Assembly (NCBI GenBank): GCA_041655275.1
Contig: JBBAFU010000002.1
Span: forward strand, 124,001-188,000
Length of the DNA: 64,000 nt
Direction of reading: 5' to 3'
DNA from: JAJYRX01 sp041655275
GTDB taxonomy: Bacteria; Pseudomonadota; Gammaproteobacteria; Burkholderiales; Burkholderiaceae_B
Shown here: positions 17,986-26,189 of the stretch, in pieces
Position numbering within the stretch: position 1 is the stretch's first letter
Layout of the letters: each line of letters starts with the position of its first letter
Program-made: the position numbers and the translations under genes
The notes under the pieces: generated by a model
What the model saw: the letters and a program-made list of their open reading frames with translations, nothing else
Database searches by the model: none
Told to the model about the DNA's origin: nothing

Positions 17986-18600
17986 ATGCCCGCCCACCTG
18001 CCTTCCGTCCTGGCCGCCAACGCCCTGAATCGCCTGCTGGCCCGCGAGCCCTGGGCCTGCGATCGCCTGGCGCCGCACGCCGGCAAGTCGGTGCGGCTGG
18101 CGCTGGACAAGCGGCACATCACGCTGGCCATACAGTCGGGGGGCCGGCTCCAGCCCTGCGATCCGGCCATCGTGCCGGATGTCAGCGTACGCCTGCCGGC
18201 CGGACAGCTGGGTCGCCTGCCCGAGGCCCTGCGCCGGAAGGATGCGGCGGCGCTCACCGCCTTGCTGCATCTGGAAGGCGATGCCGGGCTGGCCCAGGTG
18301 GTGTCGGGACTGGCGCAAGACCTGCGCTGGGATGTGGAGCACGAACTGGCGGAAAGATTCGGTGACGTTGCTGCACTGCGCCTGATGCAGGGCGCCGCGG
18401 CGCTGCGCCGGAGTGTGCAGCGCACGCGCGGGCAGCTCGCCGCCGGCCTGGCGGAATACCTGGCCCATGAAAGCGGCATGATGCTCAGCCGGCCGGGCTT
18501 TGCCGGCTGGCGCGCCAACCTGCAGGAAGCCGGCGCGCGCCTGGATGCGCTCGAAAAACGTCTGGCGCGGCTTGACGCGGCAAAGGCGGGCCATGCTTAG
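17986..18600 (+). CDS. ubiJ: Ubiquinone biosynthesis accessory factor UbiJ (SCP2 domain)
   Basis: A 204-residue soluble lipid-binding factor of aerobic ubiquinone synthesis; in E. coli UbiJ binds UbiK and helps organise the Ubi complex. The N-terminal SCP2-like fold spans about residues 10-110, and a coiled-coil-like helix rich in Arg/Ala/Glu (LQEAGARLDALEKRLARLD) is at the end. The ATG at 17986 gives the family length. It overlaps ubiB by eight bases, the standard ubiJ-ubiB arrangement. Confidence 0.87.
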   Translation: MPAHLPSVLAANALNRLLAREPWACDRLAPHAGKSVRLALDKRHITLAIQSGGRLQPCDPAIVPDVSVRLPAGQLGRLPEALRRKDAAALTALLHLEGDAGLAQVVSGLAQDLRWDVEHELAERFGDVAALRLMQGAAALRRSVQRTRGQLAAGLAEYLAHESGMMLSRPGFAGWRANLQEAGARLDALEKRLARLDAAKAGHA

Positions 18601-20161
18601 CCTGTGGCGCCTGATGCAGATCCTGGTGGTGGTGCTGCGCTACCGTCTGGATGAGCTGGTGCTGTCCGGCATCAACCACCCCATTGCCTTCACACTGCTG
18701 CGCATCGTACGCCTGGGCCGCCCGCCCCGGCGCCCGCGCGGCGAACGCCTGCGGCTGGCGCTGGAGTCGCTGGGGCCCATTTTCGTGAAGTTCGGCCAGG
18801 TCCTGTCCACCCGGCGCGATCTGATACCGCCCGACATCGCTGACGAGCTCGCCCTGCTGCAGGATCGCGTGCCGCCCTTCCCTTCCAAAATTGCGGTGGC
18901 CACCATAGAGGCCGCACTGGGTGACTCGCCGCACACGCTGTTCCGTCACTTCGACGAGCAGCCCATTGCCTCGGCATCCATTGCCCAGGTCCATTTTGCC
19001 GAGCTGCACGACGGGCGCAAGGTGGCCGTCAAGGTGCTGCGCCCGGGCATGCATCGCAGCATCGAGAAAGACCTGCGCCTGATGCACTGGTTTGCGCGTG
19101 TGGTGGAGCGCCTGAGCGTGGACGGGCGCCGGCTCAAGCCGCGCCAGGTCGTGGCCGAATTCGACACCTATCTGCACGACGAGCTCGACCTCATCCGCGA
19201 AGCGGCCAACTGCAGCCAGCTGCGGCGCAACTTCAGCGCCGTCAGCGGACGCAGCCACCTGCTCATGGTGCCCGAAGTCATGTGGGACTATTGCGCAACC
19301 AGCGTCTTCACCATGGAGCGTATGGGCGGCATTCCCGTGAGCCGGACCGACCGGCTGCGTGCCGCCGGCATCAGCCTGCCGGAGCTGGCGCGCGCCGGCG
19401 TGGAAATCTTCTTCACCCAGGTGTTCGCCGACGGCTTCTTCCATGCCGACATGCATCCCGGCAACATCCTCGTATCGGACAATCCGGACACGCTGGGACG
19501 CTATATCGCACTGGATTTCGGCATTGTGGGCACGCTGTCCGAGTTCGACAAGAATTATCTGGCCCAGAACTTCCTCGCATTCTTCCAGCGCGACTACCGG
19601 CGCGTGGCCCAGCTGCATATCGAATCGGGCTGGGCGCCGGCCGCCACCCGGGTCGAGGAGCTCGAAGGTGCCGTGCGTGCCGTATGCGAACCCTACTTCG
19701 ACCGGCCGCTGGCCGAAATCTCGCTGGGCCAGGTGCTCCTGCGGCTGTTCCAGACCTCGCGCCGCTTCAACGTCGAGATCCAGCCCCAGCTCGTGCTCCT
19801 GCAAAAAACACTGCTCAATGTCGAAGGCATGGGACGCGAGCTCGATCCGGAACTCGATCTGTGGAAGACGGCCAAACCCTACCTCGAGCGCTGGATGCAC
19901 CAGCGCATCGGCCTGCAGGGCCTGCGCGAGCGCCTGGGCCAGGAAGCGGCGCAATGGTCGCAGATACTGCCGCAGATTCCACGCCTGCTGCACACGCAGC
20001 TCAACCGGCCCGACCCTTCCGCCGCCCAGATCGCCGAAATCTCGCGGCTGCGACACAGCCAGGACAGGGGAAATCGCCTGCTGCGACTGATTGCCATCCT
20101 GCTCGTGGTCATCCTGGCGTTCATCTTGTGGGAGAATGGGGTTCTTGATCTGAATCAATAA
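18593..20161 (+). CDS. ubiB: Ubiquinone biosynthesis regulatory protein kinase UbiB
   Basis: Atypical protein-kinase-like (ABC1/ADCK) ATPase needed for ubiquinone synthesis, 522 residues. It has the KxGQ motif (FVKFGQVLSTRRDLIPPDI, about residues 64-82), the Ala-rich loop and invariant Lys (AVKVLRPG), HADMHPGNI and the metal-binding DFG. A hydrophobic C-terminal helix (LLRLIAILLVVILAFILW) anchors it in the membrane. The ATG at 18593 overlaps the end of ubiJ; a longer in-frame extension from 18500 lies inside ubiJ. Confidence 0.93.
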   Translation: MLSLWRLMQILVVVLRYRLDELVLSGINHPIAFTLLRIVRLGRPPRRPRGERLRLALESLGPIFVKFGQVLSTRRDLIPPDIADELALLQDRVPPFPSKIAVATIEAALGDSPHTLFRHFDEQPIASASIAQVHFAELHDGRKVAVKVLRPGMHRSIEKDLRLMHWFARVVERLSVDGRRLKPRQVVAEFDTYLHDELDLIREAANCSQLRRNFSAVSGRSHLLMVPEVMWDYCATSVFTMERMGGIPVSRTDRLRAAGISLPELARAGVEIFFTQVFADGFFHADMHPGNILVSDNPDTLGRYIALDFGIVGTLSEFDKNYLAQNFLAFFQRDYRRVAQLHIESGWAPAATRVEELEGAVRAVCEPYFDRPLAEISLGQVLLRLFQTSRRFNVEIQPQLVLLQKTLLNVEGMGRELDPELDLWKTAKPYLERWMHQRIGLQGLRERLGQEAAQWSQILPQIPRLLHTQLNRPDPSAAQIAEISRLRHSQDRGNRLLRLIAILLVVILAFILWENGVLDLNQ

Positions 20162-20215
20162 TTACGGCCCTGAATCTGCAAGCCCGGGCCCGGCCCCACC
20201 ACCAGGAGAGGACGC

Positions 20216-21097
20216 ATGCTTTACCCAGAATTATTCAAATCCATGGAAGCCGTACGCTGGAGCATGGAGCGCGATATCCCCTGGCATGATTTCGACGCCG
20301 CCAGACTGAGCGACGAGCAGGCCCATACCATCAAGATGAATGCCATCACCGAGTGGGCGGCACTGCCGGCCACCGAGATGTTTCTGCGCGACAATCGCGA
20401 TGACAGCGACTTCTGTGCCTTCATGTCCATCTGGTTCTTCGAGGAGCAGAAGCACTCGCTGGCGATGATTGAATACCTGCGCCGCTTCCGGCCCGAACTG
20501 ATGCCCACGGAAGAAGAGCTGCACAAGGTCCGCTTCGACTTCGATCCCGCGCCGGCGATGGAAACGCTGATGCTGCACTTCTGCGGTGAAATCCGCCTCA
20601 ATCACTGGTACCGGCGCGCCGCTGAATGGCATACCGAGCCCGTCATCAAGATCATCTACCAAACCCTGGCACGCGATGAAGCGCGCCACGCCGGTGCCTA
20701 TCTGCGCTACATGCGCCGCGCGCTGCAGGACAGGGGCGAGGACATGGCGGTGCAGGCACGCGCCGCCTTTGCACGGATTGGTGTGCTCATGGCCTCGGCC
20801 CACCGCACGGCCCAGGCGCTGCATCCCACCAACCTGCATGTGAACAAGGCCCTGTTTCCCAACGATACCGTGCAGTCCCAGCTGCCCTCGCCCGGCTGGC
20901 TGGAGCACTGGCTCGACGAGCAGATCCATTTCGACAAGGACTGGGAGCTGCGCGTCAGCCAGCGCATACTGCACAATATGTCCCTGCTCATGGGAACGGA
21001 GTTCAAGACCGTGCACGACCTCAACCGCTACCGCAAGGCATTGCCCGTACCGGAAATCATACCGGCGGCCGGGGCAGGTCTTGTCCGGACCGCCTGA
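20216..21097 (+). CDS. Ferritin-like di-iron domain protein
   Basis: A 293-residue helical protein with residues typical of a ferritin-like di-iron site: E46 and E54 (TEWAALPATE), E76/E77xxH80 (EEQKH), then a second pair in CGEIRLNHW and RDEARH. This arrangement suits an oxygen-activating di-iron oxidase or desaturase-like protein. It is not a close match to Coq7 (shorter) and the substrate is unknown. AGGAGAGG lies just upstream of the ATG. It follows ubiB by 54 bases and is adjacent to rfaE2 (stop and start two bases apart), so a role near ubiquinone or the envelope is possible but unproven. Confidence 0.75.
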   Translation: MLYPELFKSMEAVRWSMERDIPWHDFDAARLSDEQAHTIKMNAITEWAALPATEMFLRDNRDDSDFCAFMSIWFFEEQKHSLAMIEYLRRFRPELMPTEEELHKVRFDFDPAPAMETLMLHFCGEIRLNHWYRRAAEWHTEPVIKIIYQTLARDEARHAGAYLRYMRRALQDRGEDMAVQARAAFARIGVLMASAHRTAQALHPTNLHVNKALFPNDTVQSQLPSPGWLEHWLDEQIHFDKDWELRVSQRILHNMSLLMGTEFKTVHDLNRYRKALPVPEIIPAAGAGLVRTA

Positions 21098-21098
21098 A

Positions 21099-21626
21099 AT
21101 GAGCCGGCGCCTCCAGGCACCCATACTGTCGCGCGAGGCCTGCATCGCCGCCGTGCAGGAAGGCCGTCTTGCACGGCCCCTGGTCTTCACCAACGGCGTG
21201 TTCGACCTGCTGCATCGCGGCCACGTGACTTATCTGGCCGAGGCGGCGGCCCTGGGGGCCAGCCTGATCGTGGCGCTGAACACCGATGCTTCCGTGCGAC
21301 GCCTGGGCAAGGGCCCGGAGCGCCCCCTGAACCCGCTGGAAGACCGGGCCGCCGTCCTGGCTGCGCTGGCTTGCGTGGATGCCGTCACCAGCTTCGATGA
21401 AGACACGCCGCTGGCACTCATAGCGGCGCTGCGTCCCGACATCATCGTGAAAGGCGGCGACTACGACATGGCCACCCTGCCCGAGACCGCCGCAGTACAG
21501 GCCTGGGGCGGGCGCGCCCTCGCGATCCCCATCCGCTACCCGCGCTCTACGACGGCATTGGTGCAGCGCCTGATGGCGCCAGCTTCCAGCCCTCGTGAAG
21601 CGCCACCAGACCCGCACTCAGATTGA
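21099..21626 (+). CDS. rfaE2: D-glycero-beta-D-manno-heptose 1-phosphate adenylyltransferase
   Basis: Nucleotidyltransferase that makes ADP-heptose for the lipopolysaccharide core. In this lineage the kinase (rfaE1/hldA) and adenylyltransferase domains are separate genes. The 175-residue protein shows TNGVFDLLHRGHVTYL, with the HxGH-type nucleotide motif, and IIVKGGDYD. The C-terminal ~20 residues after RYPRSTTALVQRL are unconserved and overlap the convergent ubiE gene by 80 bases. Start ATG 21099, one base after the preceding TGA. Confidence 0.9.
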   Translation: MSRRLQAPILSREACIAAVQEGRLARPLVFTNGVFDLLHRGHVTYLAEAAALGASLIVALNTDASVRRLGKGPERPLNPLEDRAAVLAALACVDAVTSFDEDTPLALIAALRPDIIVKGGDYDMATLPETAAVQAWGGRALAIPIRYPRSTTALVQRLMAPASSPREAPPDPHSD

Positions 21627-22323
21627 AGTGCTGCACCTGCTCCAGACCCGCCTGCTCCAGCATGCCGGACAGCGTCTGCTGGTCGGGGTGCATGCGGATG
21701 GATTCCGCCAGATAGCGGTAGCTGCCGGCATCGCCCGCCACGCGCTCGCCCAGCCAGGGCAGAATATTGAAGGAGTACCAGTCGTACAGCGGTGCCAGCG
21801 CGGGCGTGACGTGCGAAAACTCCAGCACCAGCAGCTTGCCGCCCGGGCGCAGCACGCGGTGCATTTCGGCCAGGGCCTTGTCCTTGTGCGTCATGTTGCG
21901 CAGCCCGAAGGCCACGGTCACCCGATCAAAATGATCCGCCGGAAACGGCAGACACTCGGCATCGCAGACTGCCGCCGGCACCACCAGCCCGGCATCCAGC
22001 AGACGATCGCGCCCCACCTTCAGCATGGAGGGGTTGATGTCGGTAAGCCATACCTCGCCCGACGGGCCGGCCTGGCGCGCAAAGCTGCGCGCGAGATCAC
22101 CCGTACCCCCGGCAATGTCGAGCACGCGCATGCCCGGGCGCACCGCAGCACGGCCAATGGCAAACGCTTTCCACAGCCGGTGCAGGCCGCCCGACATCAG
22201 GTCGTTCATCAGGTCGTAACGCCCGGCAACCGAGTGGAACACCTGGGCAACACGCGCGGCTTTCTGGTTTTCATCCACCGTCTCGAATCCGAAATGGGTG
22301 GTGGCGGATGCCGGTTTTTCCAT
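21547..22323 (-). CDS. ubiE: Ubiquinone/menaquinone biosynthesis C-methyltransferase UbiE
   Basis: SAM-dependent methyltransferase, 258 residues. It shows FHSVAGRYDLMNDLMSGGLHRLWK near the N-terminus, SAM motif VLDIAGGTGD, the family motif FGLRNM, and SYRYLAESIRMHP; the ending GLVALHEGWKL is the normal UbiE C-terminus, with a short extra tail. The ATG at 22323 gives the usual length; the longer open frame to 22635 runs under phoB. Together with ubiJ and ubiB it makes this stretch a ubiquinone locus. Confidence 0.94.
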   Translation of the reverse strand: MEKPASATTHFGFETVDENQKAARVAQVFHSVAGRYDLMNDLMSGGLHRLWKAFAIGRAAVRPGMRVLDIAGGTGDLARSFARQAGPSGEVWLTDINPSMLKVGRDRLLDAGLVVPAAVCDAECLPFPADHFDRVTVAFGLRNMTHKDKALAEMHRVLRPGGKLLVLEFSHVTPALAPLYDWYSFNILPWLGERVAGDAGSYRYLAESIRMHPDQQTLSGMLEQAGLEQVQHFNLSAGLVALHEGWKLAPSGAAPMPS

Positions 22324-22393
22324 GGCACTATCCTCAATGCGCTGATGGCGCCATCGTACCGCATCCGCAGGAATTGCATTACTATCCCGAGTC

Positions 22394-23098
22394 ATGAGCG
22401 CCACCATTCTGGTTGTCGAAGATGAGGCCGCCATCCAGGAGTTGATCGCCGTCAACCTTGAGCTGGCCGGCCATCGCGTGCTGCGTGCCGGCAGTGCCGA
22501 GGAGGCAATACGCCTCATGAGCCAGGCCCTGCCCGACCTGGTATTGCTTGACTGGATGCTGCCGGGCACTTCGGGCCTGACGCTGGCGCGCCGCCTGCGC
22601 CGGGACGCACGCAGCCGTGCGCTGCCCATCATCATGCTGACGGCGCGCGATGTCGAACAGGACGTGCTCGATGGCCTGGAGGCCGGCGCCGACGATTATC
22701 TGAGCAAGCCTTTTTCCCCGCGCGAGCTGATCGCACGCATCAAGGCCGTGCTGCGCCGGCGTGCCCCGCATCTCACGGATGATACGGTCGAGTCCCATGG
22801 CATGCGTCTCGATCCCGGGCGCCGCGTGCTGACCATCAACGGCAGGGCACATGCCATTGCGCCCGGCGAGTTTCGCCTGCTGCACTTCCTGATGACGCAT
22901 CCCGGCCGTGTCTTCTCGCGCCGCCAGCTGCTCGACCAGGTCTGGGGCGACCACGTCTTCGTGGAAGAACGCACGGTGGACGCCCATATCCGCCGCATCC
23001 GCAAAAGCCTCGGCGGCGCCGGCGAGGGGCACGAGCAACTGGTGGAAACCGTCAGAGGCAGCGGCTACGGCTTTGCCGTCTCTTCCGGGCCGTCATGA
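22394..23098 (+). CDS. phoB: Phosphate regulon response regulator PhoB
   Basis: OmpR/PhoB-type response regulator of 234 residues. Acidic pocket VVEDE, phospho-acceptor Asp53 (LLDWMLPG), Thr83 and Lys105 (YLSKPFSP) are all present, followed by a winged-helix DNA-binding domain with RTVDAHIRRIRKSL. It overlaps phoR by four bases. No pst or phoU gene is seen within the window next to it. Confidence 0.92.
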   Translation: MSATILVVEDEAAIQELIAVNLELAGHRVLRAGSAEEAIRLMSQALPDLVLLDWMLPGTSGLTLARRLRRDARSRALPIIMLTARDVEQDVLDGLEAGADDYLSKPFSPRELIARIKAVLRRRAPHLTDDTVESHGMRLDPGRRVLTINGRAHAIAPGEFRLLHFLMTHPGRVFSRRQLLDQVWGDHVFVEERTVDAHIRRIRKSLGGAGEGHEQLVETVRGSGYGFAVSSGPS

Positions 23099-24402
23099 TC
23101 AAGACCCTGGTTTCCGTTGCCCTGTGGGCGCTCGCGGGGCTGCTGCTGGGCGCGTGGATGGGCGCCGCGACCGGCTGGGCCGTCTTCGCCCTGGGCCTGT
23201 GCATCATGGTGCTGGTGAGCGGCATGCATCTGGAACGCGTGGCGCGCTGGGTACGCAATCTGGATGACCCGCCGCCGCCGGCGGTCGGCCCCTGGGACGA
23301 CATCCTGGCGCCCGTCTACCGCCGCCTGCGACGCAGCCGCGCCGAACTCAAACGCCTGCGGCAACGCGTCAATGACATGATGCTGGCAGCCGAAGCCCTG
23401 CCCGACGGCGCCACCATGCTGGATGCGCACATGACGCTGATCTGGTGCAACCAGATGGCCTGCGAGCATCTGGGCCTGAACCTGCAGACCGACCTCAACC
23501 ACAGCATCTTCAACGTCTTCCGCGTGCCCGAATTTGCCCGTTATGCCCGCCAGGGCTCCTGGCCCGCACCCATACTGCTGCACCTGCACCAGCATGGGCG
23601 GCGCCGCGCCCTGCTGGTGCAGATGACGCGATACGGCCAGGGCGAGCACCTCATCGTCACACGCGATGTGACCCAGATCGAAAAGCTGGAAACCATGCGC
23701 AAGGACTTCGTGGCCAACGCCTCGCACGAGCTGCGTACCCCGCTCACCGTGCTGGCCGGCTTCCTGGACACCCTGCTCGATCACGGAGAGGACGCGATCA
23801 CGCCCGATCAGCGCCGCCACTACCTGAATCTGATGCGCGACCAGTCCGTGCGCATGCAGGCCACTGTCGGCGATCTGCTCACCCTGTCCGCGCTCGAATC
23901 CGCCCCCCACGCCAATGGCCGGCCCGTGGCGCTGGCCGGCCTGATTGAGGAAGCCCTGGTACAGGCCCGGGCCCTGTCCGGCGGCTGTCATGAGTTCACG
24001 CAGGTGCTGGATGCGGCCCTGACCATCACGGGCGAACCGGCGGAACTGCGCTCGGCCATCACCAACCTGATCACCAACGCCGTCCACTACACACCCGAAG
24101 GCGGGCGCATCGATGTCAGCTGGCAGGCCGAGAAAGGGGGGGGTGCACGCTTTCAGGTCAGCGACACCGGCATCGGCATTGCCGCGCGCGACATCCCCCG
24201 CCTCACGGAGCGCTTCTACCGCGTCGATCGCGGACGCTCGCGCGCCACGGGCGGCACCGGCCTGGGCCTGGCCATCACACGCCACGTTGCCCTGCGCCAT
24301 GACGCCGAGCTGCACATCGAAAGCCGCCTGGGCGCCGGCAGCCGCTTCAGCCTTCACTTTCCCCCGGGCCGGCTGTCCGAAACGCCGGATGATGACGCGT
24401 GA
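23095..24402 (+). CDS. phoR: Phosphate regulon sensor histidine kinase PhoR
   Basis: A 435-residue membrane histidine kinase. Two N-terminal hydrophobic helices (about residues 4-42) are followed by a basic linker, a PAS domain (about 95-190), a HisKA domain with phospho-acceptor His211 (NASHELRTPLT) and a HATPase_c domain with N, G1 (DTGIGIA) and G2 (GTGLGLAI) boxes. It has the short periplasmic region typical of PhoR. Translationally coupled to phoB. Confidence 0.92.
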   Translation: MIKTLVSVALWALAGLLLGAWMGAATGWAVFALGLCIMVLVSGMHLERVARWVRNLDDPPPPAVGPWDDILAPVYRRLRRSRAELKRLRQRVNDMMLAAEALPDGATMLDAHMTLIWCNQMACEHLGLNLQTDLNHSIFNVFRVPEFARYARQGSWPAPILLHLHQHGRRRALLVQMTRYGQGEHLIVTRDVTQIEKLETMRKDFVANASHELRTPLTVLAGFLDTLLDHGEDAITPDQRRHYLNLMRDQSVRMQATVGDLLTLSALESAPHANGRPVALAGLIEEALVQARALSGGCHEFTQVLDAALTITGEPAELRSAITNLITNAVHYTPEGGRIDVSWQAEKGGGARFQVSDTGIGIAARDIPRLTERFYRVDRGRSRATGGTGLGLAITRHVALRHDAELHIESRLGAGSRFSLHFPPGRLSETPDDDA

Positions 24403-24432
24403 CAACCGCAAAATACCCGGTAAAATCGCGCA

Positions 24433-25149
24433 ATGATACCGAACATGGACCCGCCCTGGCGCATACTGCCGCAAGGGGACAGGACGCTGGTGCTGGTCCT
24501 TGACCAGCCGCTGAGCATGCACACCGGGCAGCAATGCGGTGCCGTGGCCCACGCCCTGCGTGCCGCGGCGCTGCACGGCGTGACGGATATCGTGCCCAGC
24601 TTCAATACCGTGGCGGTGCATACCCAGCCACGCCTGTTTGGACCCGCCACACGCTACCGCAATGTCGCCGCCGACATCGTGCGCATCGTCCAGGCCGTGT
24701 CCAGCCAGGCCCTGACACCGCCGGCACGCTGCGTCGAGATCCCCGTCTGCTACGGCGGCCGCCACGGCCCCGATCTGGAAGACATCGCGCGGCAGTGCGG
24801 CCTGGCAACCGATGCGCTCATCCGCCTGCACAGCGACGCGCCCGCCTACGTCTTCATGCTGGGCTTCACACCGGGTACACCCTATATCGGCCTGCACGAT
24901 CCCCTGCTGGACATCGCGCGCCGGGCCACGCCGCGCACGCAACTGCCCGCCGGATCGGTCGCCATTGCCAACCGCCAGACCGTCATCTATCCCAATATAT
25001 CGCCGGGCGGCTGGCACATCCTGGGCGCCACACCCCTGCCCCTGTTCCAGCCGGCGCATGAGCCCCACACCCTGCTGGCACCGGGCGACATGGTCCGCTT
25101 CATCCCCATCACGGACGACGAATTCGTCGCCTTGCAACGAGAGTCATGA
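24433..25149 (+). CDS. pxpB: 5-oxoprolinase subunit PxpB (KipI family)
   Basis: A 238-residue allophanate hydrolase subunit 1/KipI-type protein. With PxpA and PxpC it opens 5-oxoproline to glutamate at ATP cost. It shows the block SFNTVAVHT, GFTPGTPYIGLH and AGSVAIANRQTVIYP typical of the cyclophilin-like fold. It overlaps pxpC by four bases. The third subunit, pxpA (LamB/YcsF), is not in the window. 5-oxoproline arises from gamma-glutamyl compounds, a metabolic link to the ggt locus at the start of the window. Confidence 0.88.
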   Translation: MIPNMDPPWRILPQGDRTLVLVLDQPLSMHTGQQCGAVAHALRAAALHGVTDIVPSFNTVAVHTQPRLFGPATRYRNVAADIVRIVQAVSSQALTPPARCVEIPVCYGGRHGPDLEDIARQCGLATDALIRLHSDAPAYVFMLGFTPGTPYIGLHDPLLDIARRATPRTQLPAGSVAIANRQTVIYPNISPGGWHILGATPLPLFQPAHEPHTLLAPGDMVRFIPITDDEFVALQRES

Positions 25150-26180
25150 GCATCACAGTCATCAAGCCCGGCCTGCTGAGTACGGTGCAGGACCTGGGGC
25201 GCTACGGCCACCAGCACCTGGGCGTATCGCCCGGCGGCGCCATGGACGGGCGCGCCCATCGCCTGGCCAACCTCATCGCGGGCAACAGCGATGACCAGGC
25301 AAGCCTGGAAGTCACACTCAGCGGGCCGGTGCTGCGCTTCGACGCCGCCTGCGGTATCGCCATCAGCGGCGCGACGCTGTCACCCACGCTCAACGACAAG
25401 CCCGTGCCCAACAACCGGCCGCTGGTGGTGCGCGCAGGCGACACCCTGGCCTTTGGTGCGCGCAAGGCCGGTGTACGCGCCTATGTGGCCGTGCACGGCG
25501 GGCTGGATATCGCCCCCGTCATGGGCAGCCGCAGCACCTATCTGCGCGGCGGCTTCGGCGGGCTGGATGGACGCGCCCTGAAAAAGGGCGATGTCCTGCC
25601 GCTGCGCAAACGCATCCAGCCCGATGACGACGCCGCGCTGGAAGCGCTTGCGCAGGGACTGTGGGGTATCGTGCTCTATCTGCCGGCGGTGCTGGGCTTC
25701 ATGCCGCGCAATGACATCCGCATCATTCCCGGGCCGCATGACGGGCTTTTCACGCCGGCATCCATTCAGAAATTCCTGGCATCTGAATACATTGTAGATA
25801 CGCGGTCGGATCGCATGGGCTACCGGCTCGACGGCCCTGCGCTCAGTTTTTCCGAACCCGTCCAGCTGCTGTCGGAAGTCACCAGCTTCGGCACCATACA
25901 AGTGCCCCAGGACGGCATGCCCATCGTGCTCATGGCAGACCGCCAGACCACCGGCGGCTACGCCAAGTTCGCGCACGTCATCAGCGTCGATCTGCCCCTG
26001 CTGGCCCAGATCATGCCGGGCGAGGCCATCCGCTTCCATACCGTCGACCTGGAGACGGCCGAGCGACTCGACCTTCAGCGTGAAGAAGCTTTCAACCGGC
26101 TCTCGCAACACCTGCCCGAAGTGCGCAGGCTGCTCGAACAGGCCTGTGCCGACCGCGAAACGCCGACTGCGGCGCGCTAG
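25146..26180 (+). CDS. pxpC: 5-oxoprolinase subunit PxpC (KipA family, biotin-dependent-carboxylase-like)
   Basis: A 344-residue allophanate hydrolase subunit 2/KipA-type protein. It begins with the family pattern VIKPGLLSTVQDLGRYGHQHLGVSPGG and contains YLRGGFGGLDGRALKKGD and DRQTTGGYAKFA late in the chain. It acts as a complex with PxpB. It is convergent with ilvA, with only nine bases between the stops. Confidence 0.88.
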   Translation: MSITVIKPGLLSTVQDLGRYGHQHLGVSPGGAMDGRAHRLANLIAGNSDDQASLEVTLSGPVLRFDAACGIAISGATLSPTLNDKPVPNNRPLVVRAGDTLAFGARKAGVRAYVAVHGGLDIAPVMGSRSTYLRGGFGGLDGRALKKGDVLPLRKRIQPDDDAALEALAQGLWGIVLYLPAVLGFMPRNDIRIIPGPHDGLFTPASIQKFLASEYIVDTRSDRMGYRLDGPALSFSEPVQLLSEVTSFGTIQVPQDGMPIVLMADRQTTGGYAKFAHVISVDLPLLAQIMPGEAIRFHTVDLETAERLDLQREEAFNRLSQHLPEVRRLLEQACADRETPTAAR

Positions 26181-26189
26181 AGAAATCGG

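Noticed and set aside
18485..20158. A 557-codon minus-strand frame opposite ubiB
   Set aside because: It mirrors ubiB exactly, has shadow-type composition and no start signal.
23065..25137. A 690-codon open frame on the minus strand opposite phoR and pxpB
   Set aside because: It is His/Gln/Gly-rich with no recognisable domain and is the shadow of strongly coding GC-rich genes on the other strand.
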